From NCBI GenBank assembly GCA_936440205.1, contig OW387135.1, positions 28,002,792 to 28,066,791 of the forward strand: a stretch of DNA of 64,000 nt. Reading direction: 5' to 3'. Under the pieces are notes generated by a model. It did not search any database, was not told the origin of the DNA, and was given only the letters and a program-made list of their open reading frames with translations. Both the position numbers and the translations under genes were made by a program. This document shows positions 22,118 through 33,600 of this stretch, piece by piece; positions within the stretch are counted from its first letter, which is position 1, and each line of letters opens with the position of its first letter. The DNA comes from Lepidonotus clava (lineage: Eukaryota > Annelida > Polychaeta > Phyllodocida > Polynoidae).

Positions 22118-23260
22118 CTAATTACTTGTGTTTTGAAAGTCATTTTTGGATGTGTTAGAGAATTTATACAAAACTATTAAATCAATTACTGGTGGGAGAA
22201 GTGCACCAACACAATTTGTTATCGCTCCTACAACTTCTAACCAGTTTCTGTTGCCAGGGATATAAGAAGACATGAGGGAATATTGTAGAATCAGGAAAAC
22301 AAGGACTTCAAGGCTGAAGACAATAGAACATTCAAGACTTCCTATCATTGACACAGCAACCACTGTCATTACATTGTCAACAGTAGCACATGTAGAATGT
22401 ACCATGAGCAGTAGCCATGTTCTTGGTTTCATTGCCAATGTGGTGTTTTCTGTGTATAGGCTGGTTACCAGACAACCTATACTCCCAAATAAACCAGTAC
22501 AGAAAGCAATGAATAATACATTAACACCTCTTAGAGATTCGTTCACAAGGATGTAGTTAAATCCAATTGTAATTCCAGCAAAGACTGCACATACTGATCC
22601 TATAATGTTTTTTGGTACTTCTGCAATACATTCATTGACAAATGCATATAGGCTGGCAGAATTATTTGAGGTTCCACTTGCATTTCGGTAATTGGAAAAG
22701 GAAGGCAAACTATGTTCTGCATTGGAAGCAACTGGTACCTTATTGCTAAATATTTTCCCCGGTTGCATCATGAGGAAGATACCAAATATCGCTAGAGCAG
22801 TTGCACATAATTTTATTACCCCAACCCATCGCCTAGAGAAAAAATGAACAAAAACTATGAAAATGATTGCTGCTGTATTTGTTATTCCTACAGCATCTAC
22901 CAAAGGTAAAAAAGATGCACTGGTAAATAATCCTAGGTTGAAGACTGTGTTTGCAAGGGCAACAGCTAGTACAGCTGGAAAATTGTTTGGCTGGATAATG
23001 GGCGGAAATTGGCGTTTTCTGAGCAAAACAAGGAGTACTCCAAATGCTTGAGTGGCATATCTGAAAGCTGCCAATTCAAAGTCTGGCACAGCTCTCTGCA
23101 TTGCTTGAACAGAAGCTGTACTCAATCCAAGACTCAGAAGGCAAATCAAGGCTGCTCCATAACCACATAACATCTTTGATTTTTCACATGACATCTTCCC
23201 TCCATTATGCTGTTCCAATGATTTTGACATTTTGGCTGCAGTTTTGAGTAGATACACCAA
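22118..23260 (-). CDS. SLC35G-like EamA-family membrane transporter
   Basis: The uninterrupted 380-residue frame in a single exon encodes a multi-helix protein. Hydrophobic segments include YGAALICLLSLGLSTA (about 34-49), VLLVLL, AVLAVALANTVFNLGLF, IIFIVFVHFF, LCATALAIFGIFLMM, SVCAVFAGITIGFNYIL, LFIAFCTGLFGSIGCLV, WLLLMVHSTCATV, FSLEVLVFLILQYSLM and GAITNCVGALLPPVIDLI, about ten in all as expected for two EamA repeats. Family knowledge: SLC35G members (about 340-370 residues) are nucleotide-sugar-transporter relatives whose substrates are largely unknown, so no substrate is assigned. The first Met (MVYLLK) is kept because the paralogue at 462-1319 has a matching start; a second Met eleven residues in (MSKS) is also possible. 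The loop around residues 175-215 is Asn/Ser rich and is the most diverged part between the two copies. Confidence 0.85.
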   Translation of the reverse strand: MVYLLKTAAKMSKSLEQHNGGKMSCEKSKMLCGYGAALICLLSLGLSTASVQAMQRAVPDFELAAFRYATQAFGVLLVLLRKRQFPPIIQPNNFPAVLAVALANTVFNLGLFTSASFLPLVDAVGITNTAAIIFIVFVHFFSRRWVGVIKLCATALAIFGIFLMMQPGKIFSNKVPVASNAEHSLPSFSNYRNASGTSNNSASLYAFVNECIAEVPKNIIGSVCAVFAGITIGFNYILVNESLRGVNVLFIAFCTGLFGSIGCLVTSLYTENTTLAMKPRTWLLLMVHSTCATVDNVMTVVAVSMIGSLECSIVFSLEVLVFLILQYSLMSSYIPGNRNWLEVVGAITNCVGALLPPVIDLIVLYKFSNTSKNDFQNTSN

Positions 23261-23906
23261 GTGTTAGTAGGTGAATTGGATGATTTCACTTGACAACAGC
23301 ACACTACATTGTTGTGTACATAGCAGATGATTCCTAAATGAAAGTATTTGACAAATTGAAGAAGTAGTGCTTAATACTGAGTCATTTTGTAAACTATAGG
23401 TGGCCTCTAGGGCCCCATAGAATATTTGTAGAAATAAATGAAGACAGGAGACCAATGTGAACTCTGTGAGAGCTGAGAAAAGGCTGAGGAGCTGAGAGAA
23501 CAGCCCTCAATTTTATACTGAAACTCAGGACAGGGCCACAGCCGTCAGCAGTTTGAACATATGGAGGTCACTCACATCCTTAAGAGGGAATCTATAATCT
23601 TGACACATTATGTTCCTCATCCAGTGTGTGAAGTATTAACAACCTCCATACATCTGGCAAAAACAATCACAAAATTCATCTGTGGCCTTGTCCATCTTAC
23701 ATCACAATTTTATAGTTTAACAACCAACTTTACAGTTTAATAACTTTCCAAATAATATGATATTGACCACACCAACAGTACATTCACAATGACATTTTAG
23801 GCTTACATAAAGTTCTAAGAGAACCTTAATAATACTCATAACGATACCAGTATAATTATTTATGCTGGCTAACTTTCATAAATACATACTACATCTAGGA
23901 CCATTT
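23261..23906. other. Upstream region of the SLC35G-like gene, nothing recognised
   Basis: No coding frame, RNA gene or repeat ends were recognised. It presumably holds the promoter and 5' untranslated region of the minus-strand transporter gene. Confidence 0.4.
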
Positions 23907-23910
23907 ATAC

Positions 23911-24775
23911 TGTGATGAATGTCTTTTTATCTTTAGAAGAGTAACCGAAAATAATGTAGTGGATAATGAAATACGAAGAAGTGTATTGTAAAACCACGAA
24001 AGTGTGAAAGTACGAAGATATTGTAAACCGGACATGACATCTGAATAGTCACATGATCTAAAGTGACCAATCAGAGTCGAGTAAAAGAGTATAAAAGTAA
24101 ACAGTCCCATCTTCGTACTCCTTGTGTTCACATGTGTCTTCTTCCAGTAGTATGACCCTTGAAGGGGTTTAAGGCGAAGATATGATATGATAGTAATTGA
24201 TTGGCCAGTCGAACTCAAGTAATTTGGTCTTAGTTTAGTATATAATTGGAACAAGGGAACGGGGGACCAAAAGACTGAAGGATGGCAGGGCAGCCCGGAA
24301 TGGCCCGAAGATTGACCTGGGACCTGAAGACCGGAGAGGTACAGAAGCCCGAATTTGTGAGTGGCCGACCCGTAACCACCGGGACGAAAATGCGACCCGT
24401 TTGGCCCCACAAAACCAACCACTAGGCAAGCCTCGGCCTGACCCCCACAGAAGATCAGATCGGACATCAGGAACGGCCAGAATCCATCCCTCTACCATCA
24501 CCCCCCTTCCTATTCTTTTCCACTTGAACCTCCGGTCCACCTGTGCCCAATGTCCGGAAAGCTCCAGGCCCAACAGACCAGCACACACCTCCCACCTCAA
24601 AGAATACCGATTCCCTGCTCAGCCCGCTCACTCCCCCTTGTGTGCGAGGCACGACTCTTGACTTTACACCTCAGTTTCCTTGATTGAACTCTTCATTCGG
24701 CTCAGGACCAACATAACCCCCATGTCCCTTCGCCATAGAAAAATCGGAAACCCCGAACTACCGAGGAACATCACA
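23911..24775 (+). mobile_element. Solo LTR, diverged relative of the 31.6-45 kb element
   Basis: It starts TGTGATGAATG and ends AACATCACA, closely matching the TGTGATGAACGG start and GAACGTCACA end of the full element's LTRs. ATAC flanks both sides (23907-23910 and 24776-24779), a perfect 4-bp target duplication. Shared internal landmarks include CCTTGTGT then GTGTCTTCTT, CCAATCAGAG, a TATAAAAG box, and GTGxGCGAGGCACGACTCT near the 3' end. It is 865 bp against about 980 bp. No internal region is present, as expected after LTR-LTR recombination. It is an older fossil than the full copy. Confidence 0.85.
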
Positions 24776-26935
24776 ATACCAAGAACAATTATTACACTAA
24801 AAATATAACGTACACAAAAAACAGATCCCAGGCTTCTTCAATATGTTGCATTTGAGGCAAAATAAATTGAAAAAGAATATCTATTTTTCAGTAAATTGCT
24901 ACATGTTCCGACTATGTGAACTTCTTTTGGAATTATCATATAGAATTGAAACATAAAGCATTTAACATTCTAATGAGGGGAGCAGGGACTGATCTGGGCC
25001 GCCGACCAGCAGGCTCCTCTTATCACATACTCCGGGTAACAGTTCTCCACATGTTCCCGGCGTTACATCTGTACACAGGTGTCGATGGTCAGCTGCCCAA
25101 AACGGTCTCCTGCCCCCCTCATTACGAAGAGCTATTGTAATTATGTATTGATTGTTCCACTACATAAATAAAAAGGGTGGTGGATTCAATGTCCCGGGTG
25201 AGTTAGCCTGTTGCCCCTTTTTACTGTTTGATCTCTGAGGTTGTTTCCTGACCAGCAAAACATGAAAGTGCCCTGATTGAAGACCATCAGAGGAAGCGGA
25301 AATAACACCGTGAAAAGCCATGTCGCTCTGTCTTTTGTCCCTGAACTCGTAGAAGCTAGGGAAGTATGAGCTACCATCTCGACAGCCAGGATGCGCAGTC
25401 AAAAAATAACTAAAAATCCATGCAGTGAAATGTCTTCAGATTGGCCCGTGCGTCCAGATCGCTGGGTTTACCAGCAGTGGCTACCCCAAGGAGGGAGCCC
25501 CCCCCCCTACCTCCCCAGACCTGGGAGGAGTTGACATAGGCTTATAGAATCTCAATCTGCAGCGAATTTTAGTTATTATTTTTTTTGTATAGGGGTATCA
25601 GGTTGGCCTGGCTCTGGATCCATCCGTAGATCTATCCAGATTTACGTCCATATTATTTTGGTTTGAGTTTGATCAACAATCTGCAAATTGAAATGTTAAA
25701 TATGCGAATTTGAATTACAAGTGCATACATTTTTTTCTTGGTCTTGCACACCTCCCAGAAAGCCTAGAGGCGGAGCCTCTTGTATGAATGAAAAGAATTC
25801 AAAAATTAGTAATAGATAAATATGGGCTCGTGTTTATATTAATAACTGGAGTATATTTGTACTTATCATTTTTTGACTTTCCACCAGTACATTAGACTCA
25901 TGACAATTCTGAATTATACCAATTCATGGTGAATCAACTATCAGCAGCAGCTTAGATGTGAGATATTTTTATTTATTTAGTGAAGTAAATAACTTCAAAT
26001 ATAGCGTTTGACATACAAAGTCAATGGTGCTTAAATGTACCAGCACATGTCCAGAGATGGGCTAGCACTGAGTTTAACATAGCAATCTTTTTACTTTGTA
26101 GATGAATATAATAAATGATCTTGATCCTCCTTTGTTAATTTCCGCTACTCGCTAAGCACAACCATACTTCCCAGCATCGCCTCTTATGCTTTCTATCAAC
26201 TCCTATTGTGTTCTTCCACCAGTATATTCCATACCTCTCCACCATTATAGTTTCGGAATGGTACCGTAATCATTATATTATTTTCTTTAATCTCCACGCA
26301 TCTTTTAGTCAGTGGGAAACATCTGTTCACAATAGTTTTGAAGAATATAACTCTGGAATCCATTATCACATACTCTGCCCAGCCATCCTTTTACTTTTCT
26401 CGTACTTTCGCCACGGACGGGGCCCTTGTTAAATCGGCACTGATGCTCAACTACTCAACCTTCATTTGGAAGCTGGCCACTGGAGAGTATTGATATAGCC
26501 AAGACAATCAATTTCAATATTAATTTTCATCCTGCAGGACTCTAAGAACGCTTCTGTCTGGAATATCAAGAAGGATATGACCCAAACACTGCTCATTTTA
26601 TACTAGGCTTATTTTTGTGTTGGTCGCCATTGAAACCAGCCGTTTCTCCTAGCAACTCAAATGTTCCTTCAGGAACCTTTGATTATCTAATTGAGCAGCA
26701 TCTATAATACAAACAAGCATAATACCACCGCTGCCCACCCTTTTAGAAATAATTTTTAAATCAGTTATTCAATTCGTCAGAGGATATTCCTTCCATTATG
26801 TTTGCATATTTGCTGGTTCTTAGTTATTATGAGATGAGAGTCAGTATCTTGATCATTTTAAAAGAAATAGATGAAGGTTATACCTACCCTTTTGCAATTC
26901 CTTATATCGAATAATTTAATGTGTTCTACACAACA

Positions 26936-27075
26936 CACGTATACGGCCGCTCTTAATTGCCTCTATATCGGAGACTTTTACACAAAACACGTATACGGCT
27001 GCTCTTGCCTCTATACTGGAGACTTTTACACAAAACACGTATACGCCTGCTCTTGCCTCTATACTGGAGCCGATC
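26936..27075. repeat. Minisatellite, three units of about 48-52 bp
   Basis: CACGTATACGGCxGCTCTT recurs at about 26936, 26988 and 27036 (spacings 52 and 48), each followed by GCCTCTATAxxGGAG and, in the first two, GACTTTTACACAAAA. The 48-bp unit keeps an open frame by chance (CLYTGDFYTKHVYxCS), but nothing suggests it is coding. Confidence 0.75.
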
Positions 27076-28328
27076 CCTTATAGCTGTAACCTAATGTCAA
27101 CATAATTGCATCCCAGGTGTTACCGCAATAGTGGCATTGTTAACATAATTGACAAAGCAGCCACTATTATATTATGGAATAAAAGTTATTAGTATCGCTC
27201 ATAATCTGAATGATTAATTTAAATTTCTATCTGATAAATAGTGTGGTTTTGAAATAGCATTAATGCCACAACAAAAATGTATATTGCACCAAAGCAGTAA
27301 AGCAGTGGAAACAATTGTACATTCAAAAAGATTCTCAAAGTCCCCGGGGATAAGACAAAGACAAATCAAACAACTCATGACAATGACAATGGATGACCAT
27401 GATAGATGGCTAATGATTCAGTGGTTGCTGATTAACTCGTGCAGTGAAAAAAAAAGGATTAAAAAAACAACCAACAGAGGTCACCGACTGCAAAAGTGTC
27501 AAACTGATTTGTGAACAGCAAAGAAATGAAGGCCTGTCTCCACAAAAATTGAAGTTGTGTTTTTAAAATACCATTGACGATCAAAAACGATGAGACAATA
27601 ATAAAGTCAGCCGTTCTTGTCTTTCAAACAAAAATCTCATACACCCCCAATAAAGCAGGACAAGATTCGAAGCGAGTACTTGGACAAAGTGAAGCCACGC
27701 TTTCATGGCGTCACACACCAACTTCATCAGCTGGTCATTGTTTAATGATAAATTGTTTCTTGACAATACGATTGTATAGTTGATATTTTTTCAGTGACAG
27801 TTCGAACGTAGGCCATAGTATGATAAAGATCGTACTAACTTTGATTTAAAACAGACAATTGAGCCACTGCCACAAATGTTAGTTTCACGTCAAGATTGAT
27901 GCCGAATGGTTGTAGACTACTTCATGACTGTTTACCAGTTTTTTTGGACGTTGTATTGTGTCCAGAACACGAATATTTTATAATTATCATGGTACATAGA
28001 AAGAACAATTAGCATCATGTCAAGTAATCTGTTTGTATGAAAAAGCAATTGTTCATAACAGTTAAGGATAGGTAATGGGGAACTTTAGAGGTACAATTTC
28101 CTAGACTGCGCTATCTGAAATGCGCTATTTCTCTCAATCTTGACACACAGGCTAAGTATTTATATAACGTTATTCTAGTTATCAATGTTACCAGATAACT
28201 CAGATAATGGTTTGGTCTTCTCTTAGCAGGTGGCACAGAAGTATCACTTCATGTCTCCTCCCCTTATCTGCCTATGCTTTTTTTTAATTAGACGTGTATA
28301 TTCCTAACCCTACCCCTTTCCTTCCGTG

Positions 28329-28344
28329 CCCCCCCCCCCCCCCC
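28329..28344. repeat. Poly-C tract, 16 bp
   Basis: This is an uninterrupted run of 16 C residues in an otherwise AT-rich region. Confidence 0.9.
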
Positions 28345-28849
28345 AATCTCGTGTGCTGCCATCTTCTGTATAACACCCGGTATCCCCAGTGAACAGCTTG
28401 ATGTGAGGTTGTTTTTTTTCGATTGAGCCATCCCCATTTACAATGAGAAATCTCATTGTATAGGTATTGTGAGAAATAGCAATAAATAACGGTACAGAGT
28501 ATACCCAAAAGCAAATTACAAAGCAGTGATTTAGAAACAGATATAAAAATTATTTTGGGTATTTAAAGAAGAGGGGTTATGCAAAATGAGGAGCGGGCCT
28601 TTGATAAAATCCAGATAATTCCGTATTGAGCTATGAATGAGGAGTGGGAGAGGCAGTGCTGCCACCTGGCGCCTTTTGTATGCACTTTGACTACTCTCCC
28701 ACCAGAGTCACAGACCATATATGTATCTATAATCAGGGTGACCAGCCATTCTCCAATTCAGCACCACTGGCTGTAGACATTCATGTCTTTTTTTTATGAG
28801 TTGTTGGCTCCCTATTTTCAGTCAACAATAAACTACTTGAAATTCTATC

Positions 28850-29303
28850 CAATAAGCCCATCCCACATTGGGTATATCTCAGGGTATGTGCTAGGGTTTG
28901 ACAAAATAACCACATAAGCCATCCTTATCTCCTAGAGTTGGGGGTTACTGAAATAAGCAAGAACGTTTCTATATCACAAAGTACTTCTTAGAAATTGTGA
29001 TTTCTTAAATTTTATAAATTGACAGAATTGCAGGTTTGCCAGCCAATGAAAATATTGTATTTCAGGGCAAAATTATGGTTGGATACTATAGGTTAGGCTG
29101 TAACATTGGTTAGTATGGGGAAAATGCCAATATAATATAGGCCTAGAGCTCTATTTTACACTTTTTAGAGGCAATCTGTCAACCAAATTCCTTTGGTTAA
29201 TTTTGTATTATGCAACTGTCTTCATGGAGCAAGCATTGAGGCAATTCCGAAAAATGATTCACAGTGAACTTTAATGTTGTGTAAACTGGGATTGGCTTAC
29301 TAC
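28850..29303. mobile_element. CAATAAGCCCATCCCA-ended MITE, copy 1
   Basis: It starts CAATAAGCCCATCCCACATT and ends in an inverted, partly decayed match (ACTGGGATTGGCTTACTA). It shares internal blocks, including GGGGTTACTGAAATAAGCA and CCTTTGGTTAATTTTGTATT, with the reverse complement of 47847-48274. It lies about 1.4 kb upstream of the first coding exon of the helical-repeat gene. Confidence 0.75.
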
Positions 29304-30676
29304 TGTTTCCACTATTATAACTACTAATCATAGACAAATGAATAACTATTTTAGAACCTATATGCAGACGACATGGCCAAAGTAAGGAAGTAGAGGAGGA
29401 CTCCTTTTTTAGGGTTATCTACTTGGTTTGGTTTTCTGACATTCTGGTATTTCCATCATTTTGTATCCTAGTAATTTCGTTTCTCTGATTATGATATGAT
29501 ATTTTGTTCCCCTTAGCCTTATGTAGTAGTGGAGTTACATATGAAAGGGATTATTCTATTTAAATTTACATGGGTAGTTTTGCGCACAATTGTGGGTATT
29601 TAAAGGTAATTTTACCGTTTTGATACATAAAAACATATTGAAAAAAACGAATATATATTTTGAGGTGTAAAGTCACAGAAATGCCACGCTATTCACTCAC
29701 CGAATCACTGTGCCAGTATAACAAAATATTGAAAATATTTATCGTTTTCTCTGAAGGAATCTACGACCATCCTTTATACTTTTTTAACCATAGCCAGGAA
29801 GTTGAAAACACTAGAGAGAATGAATAGCCTGAATCTACGGGAACACTGTCACTGGTAAAACTCCTCAGTTATTACGTGGTGGTACTCAGAAAAGGGTCAA
29901 ACCGTGCATTTAGTAACTAAACCAAGGGCCTTTAATATTGTAATTTCCAGTCGTCACCAATTTTATCGTCATCTATCGATCGAGTTAAACTCACCTCATT
30001 CTTACTAATCTCAGTGAAATACGGTTGATAAATAACAGAGTAACCCGATTGGTGATGACCATGTGTTAGTTCTACTTTCTTGTGAGAGATTATCTTATAA
30101 ACCATGGTTTAGCCAGTAAGGTGGTACTACAAAATACATGCTCTATTGTACATAATCATATATCCTCTTTCCCTGTTAATTTCTTTTATTGTTCTTGGCC
30201 TACCGACATAATCAACAGTGATTATCATCAAAACGACATGAACTAGACCTTTTACTTAATATTCTGAATTGACCTGACTATTTGTACCTTTACTCCACAT
30301 AATTTCCGATATAAAGCCAATCTGCTAATATAAAGACATTCATTGCTCTGTAAAGCTAACTCGGATTCTTCCGTGTATCTACGTAAAAAAAGAGGAAAAC
30401 GATTAAAAAATAAAAGTCCAGCAACATAGATAGTACTTAGTGGTTGGACTAGAGGACCAGCCGTTACGCATCACCACCCAACCATGACCTTCCCTGGGTG
30501 CCCCTTCGCCCCCTTAACACCAAACTGTCCGTGGGGGTGGAGTGCATGGAGTGGGGGTGGTGGTACTACACTGGAGACGTCGCAGGGTCTTCTCCTTCCT
30601 CCTCTACCTGTTGGATCCTCACAGTGGCGGTGGCCATACCTGGATCCGTGGACAGCAGGTCTCTCCTCCTGTCAGC
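29304..30676. promoter_or_regulatory. Upstream region of the mesothelin/stereocilin-like gene
   Basis: AT-rich sequence changes to GC-rich near 30460, just before the signal-peptide exon, which suits a transcription start and 5' untranslated region there. An ATAAAAG word lies at about 30408. No specific factor site can be claimed. Confidence 0.35.
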
Positions 30677-33600
30677 ATGGCCCTCACCCCGTCACAGGTG
30701 TTTCTGGGGCTTACCGCCGTCCTCCTGTGTCTGACACCAGGTAAGTCGGGAGCTATGTATCTCTTATCTTTATTTCATTGATACATATAGAACTGTTTCC
30801 TCAGTCCTCGTATCGTTATACCTCCTACTTTGTGTGTCTGGCCCATCCCTACTTAAATAAAATGGGTCTTGCCCTAGTGAGGTAGTGTTTGTGTGTCTTT
30901 GGCAATATGGAATAGGTTTGCGTAGGTATACCATACCGGCAGGAGCATGTATGATAGGTCATATTTTATTAAGGGGTATCCCAGTTAGTCCCCATTTTGG
31001 GTAAATTTCAACCTCAATTGTGATGAATACATAGATCTATATTTTTGGCATGAACGTACGCTTAATGGGATGTCAAAAAGGGTTAATGTTGTGAGTGCAA
31101 CTTGGCAATGTTTTATATGCCAAATTTAGGAGTATTGTAAAGAGTTAACGATTTCCTGTTCTTGGGACACGACTCTTTCTGTTCACGCTCTAGAAAACCC
31201 TGGGCTCCAAACAGACCTGATTTCCTTTGCTTTATTATGCCGTTCCCCTTTTTAACGGGTCACGCGCGGTGACTGGAGGGCAGGTCGAACAATCCCTATG
31301 AGTGGACCTGTCTTAATGTAAGTCGAAATGAAGAAACCCAAGATTGATGGATAACATGCAGGGAATTTGGAGTCTCATGGGAATTCAGGAATATGCCTTT
31401 TACCACATGTATTATATCAAGCTATAAAACAGAGGCAACTCTGATATTTGTTACTGAATAAAATTTACGTACAAAACAAATATATTGATAGCATTTCATA
31501 TTTCTAGAAAACAACTTATAAATATACCTTTCAGACTTTACAAATTTCAAACTATGGTCATAGATGTTTTACCACGAGGTATAATGTACGTACCTACCTA
31601 TGCACCAATAAGCACGCACATGGGGTCCACTTACTTTGGCAGTATCATATTGTGATGAACGGCTATTCATCCAAAGTATGTAGAGGTCAAAATAAGAGAA
31701 AATAAGGTAATATTATAAAAGGTATATATGTAAAGAACGTAAGTGTAAAAGAACGAAATATATATGTAAAAGAACGAATATGTAAGGAACGAAAGTGTAA
31801 AGGCACGAATATGTAAGGAACGAAAGTATAAAGGAACGAAAATGTAAAGGAACGAAACCCGGAAATATGTAAACCGGAAGTGAAATATAAACCGGAAGTG
31901 ACGTCAGTTGTAGATCACGTGACTGAAAGCAGCCAATCAGAGCTGACCTCTTGGGTATATAAAGGGGCGGTGAGGCCCGAATAAACAGAGTTCTTTAACA
32001 GTTCTCCTTGTGTCCAGACGTGTCTTCTTTCCTGAAACAACCGCTAAAGATGAGCCGATTCGAGTAATTAACCAGAAGTTCGGATAAAACAGTCGAAGTT
32101 CGAGATAAATAGTAGGAACTTAGGGTAGGGGCCCGACGGCCCGAAGAACGAGGAACGAAGGACCGAAGTAAGGCACGAAGGCCCGAAACAGTCCCGGAGA
32201 CCGAGGCGTAGCATGGCACGAAGGCATGATGGGCGGGACGAAGGAACGAAGTCCGCGGGGACGAGGGCGCGGCAGGCTCGGCCCCACGCTACCAAAAAAT
32301 AGGCGATTGTCGGCCCGTCGCCCCCGCGGACCGGAACCGTGGGGTGGACCGCCCGGTGGGGGTGAATGCTGGTCTGGGAGATAGAGCGAGACGAACCCCG
32401 GCCGACCCGTACCCCTACCATAATTTCCCTTCCCCGCAGTCCTCCGTTTGACATCGAGCGCCGATTCCCGACCGATTCGCTCAGCCCCCCCCCCCCCTCG
32501 TGCGCGAGGCACGACTCTAGAAACACATCTCGGTTCTTGGCCCGGATTCCCCGTCCGCCCCGAGACCCGAACAACCCCCACGTTCCTCTGTTGTAAGAAT
32601 CGGCAACCCCGACTTACCAGAGAACGTCACACTGGTGGCAGCGGTGGTGCTGGAATAAGCACATACGGACTTGTGGATCCTGGGTGTTTCGTCGGTATTG
32701 GATACTCATGGCGACAGCGGCAGTCTTCGAGCAGATGGATGCTGACATCGCCTTCAAGGAAGGTGGGGAGGAGAAAGGAGGTGCGAAACCCGAGACCAAA
32801 GGGGAGGACACGACCATCATGGGTAGGCAGTTTAATTTCATGGGAACGTCCACCCCGACGGATGAGCAGAATGTGCGGGCTCAACAACAACAGACCGGTC
32901 AGGTAGGAGCGAGTTTGAAGAAGTTTAGTCTACGACCGGAGAAGTATGATGGTAAACCGGACTTCGAGGGATGGATCAACCAGTTCGAGGAGTACGCAGC
33001 CTTGGGACATTGGACGGCCGAGGAGAAAGCGGCGATGCTCTTTCTCTCGCTGACGGGAGCGGCACGAATGTACTTTGTCGGACTCCCGGACAGGGAACGA
33101 CTCCGTTACTCGGCGAGGGTAGATGCGTTGCGTCGGAGGTTCGGTCAGGAAAAGGATACGTGCAATGCTCTGCAAGAGTTGGCAGGATTGAAACGTGTAA
33201 AGAACCAGACAGCGAAGGAGTTGGCTGATAATGCCCGACGGTTGGCATCGAGAGCCTACTTCTCCAACGACTACGCCAGCCAGGAAAAAGCAGCATTACA
33301 TGCGTTCCAGGCTGCAGTTGGGGAAGACCTTCAGCTGAAGTGTGCAGAGAAAGGATGCAAGACATTAGAGGAGGCGGTGGAGGTGGTAGAAATACAGGAA
33401 CGATACTCACGCCGCCTCCTGCGGGCAGTGAAGCCCGAGGAGGATGCCAATACACAGATCATGGCCTTAAACGGTAAGCTGGAGGAGATGATGAAGGAAT
33501 TGGCAGAGGAACGGGAAGCTAGGAGACAAGCAACGGCCCGGAGAGAGGCGTTCAAGAAGCGAAAAGAAGATTTGGAATGTCATCAATGTCACCAGAAGGG

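Larger units (their letters stand above)
24780..28849. other. Intergenic, no gene recognised
   Basis: Mostly AT-rich with short GC-richer patches near 24990-25510. Only small tandem or homopolymer repeats (listed separately) were recognised. Short open frames here lack conserved features and are not called. Confidence 0.4.

Noticed and set aside
24235-24661. Several overlapping frames on both strands near 24.2-24.6 kb
   Set aside because: All fall inside the solo LTR and reflect its GC-rich composition.
30542-30676. Upstream in-frame ATG of the helical-repeat gene
   Set aside because: It would add 45 Arg/Gly-rich residues in front of a good signal peptide; the ATG at 30677 fits a secreted protein.
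30484-30744. 86-residue frame beginning MTFPGCPFAPL
   Set aside because: It is out of frame with the signal-peptide exon and Gly/Pro/Trp rich; it lies in the GC-rich 5' region.
32068-32581. Open frames of 150-170 residues on the minus strand within the 5' LTR, repeated in the 3' LTR
   Set aside because: They are low-complexity and arise from GC-rich LTR sequence, and they recur only because the LTRs are duplicated.
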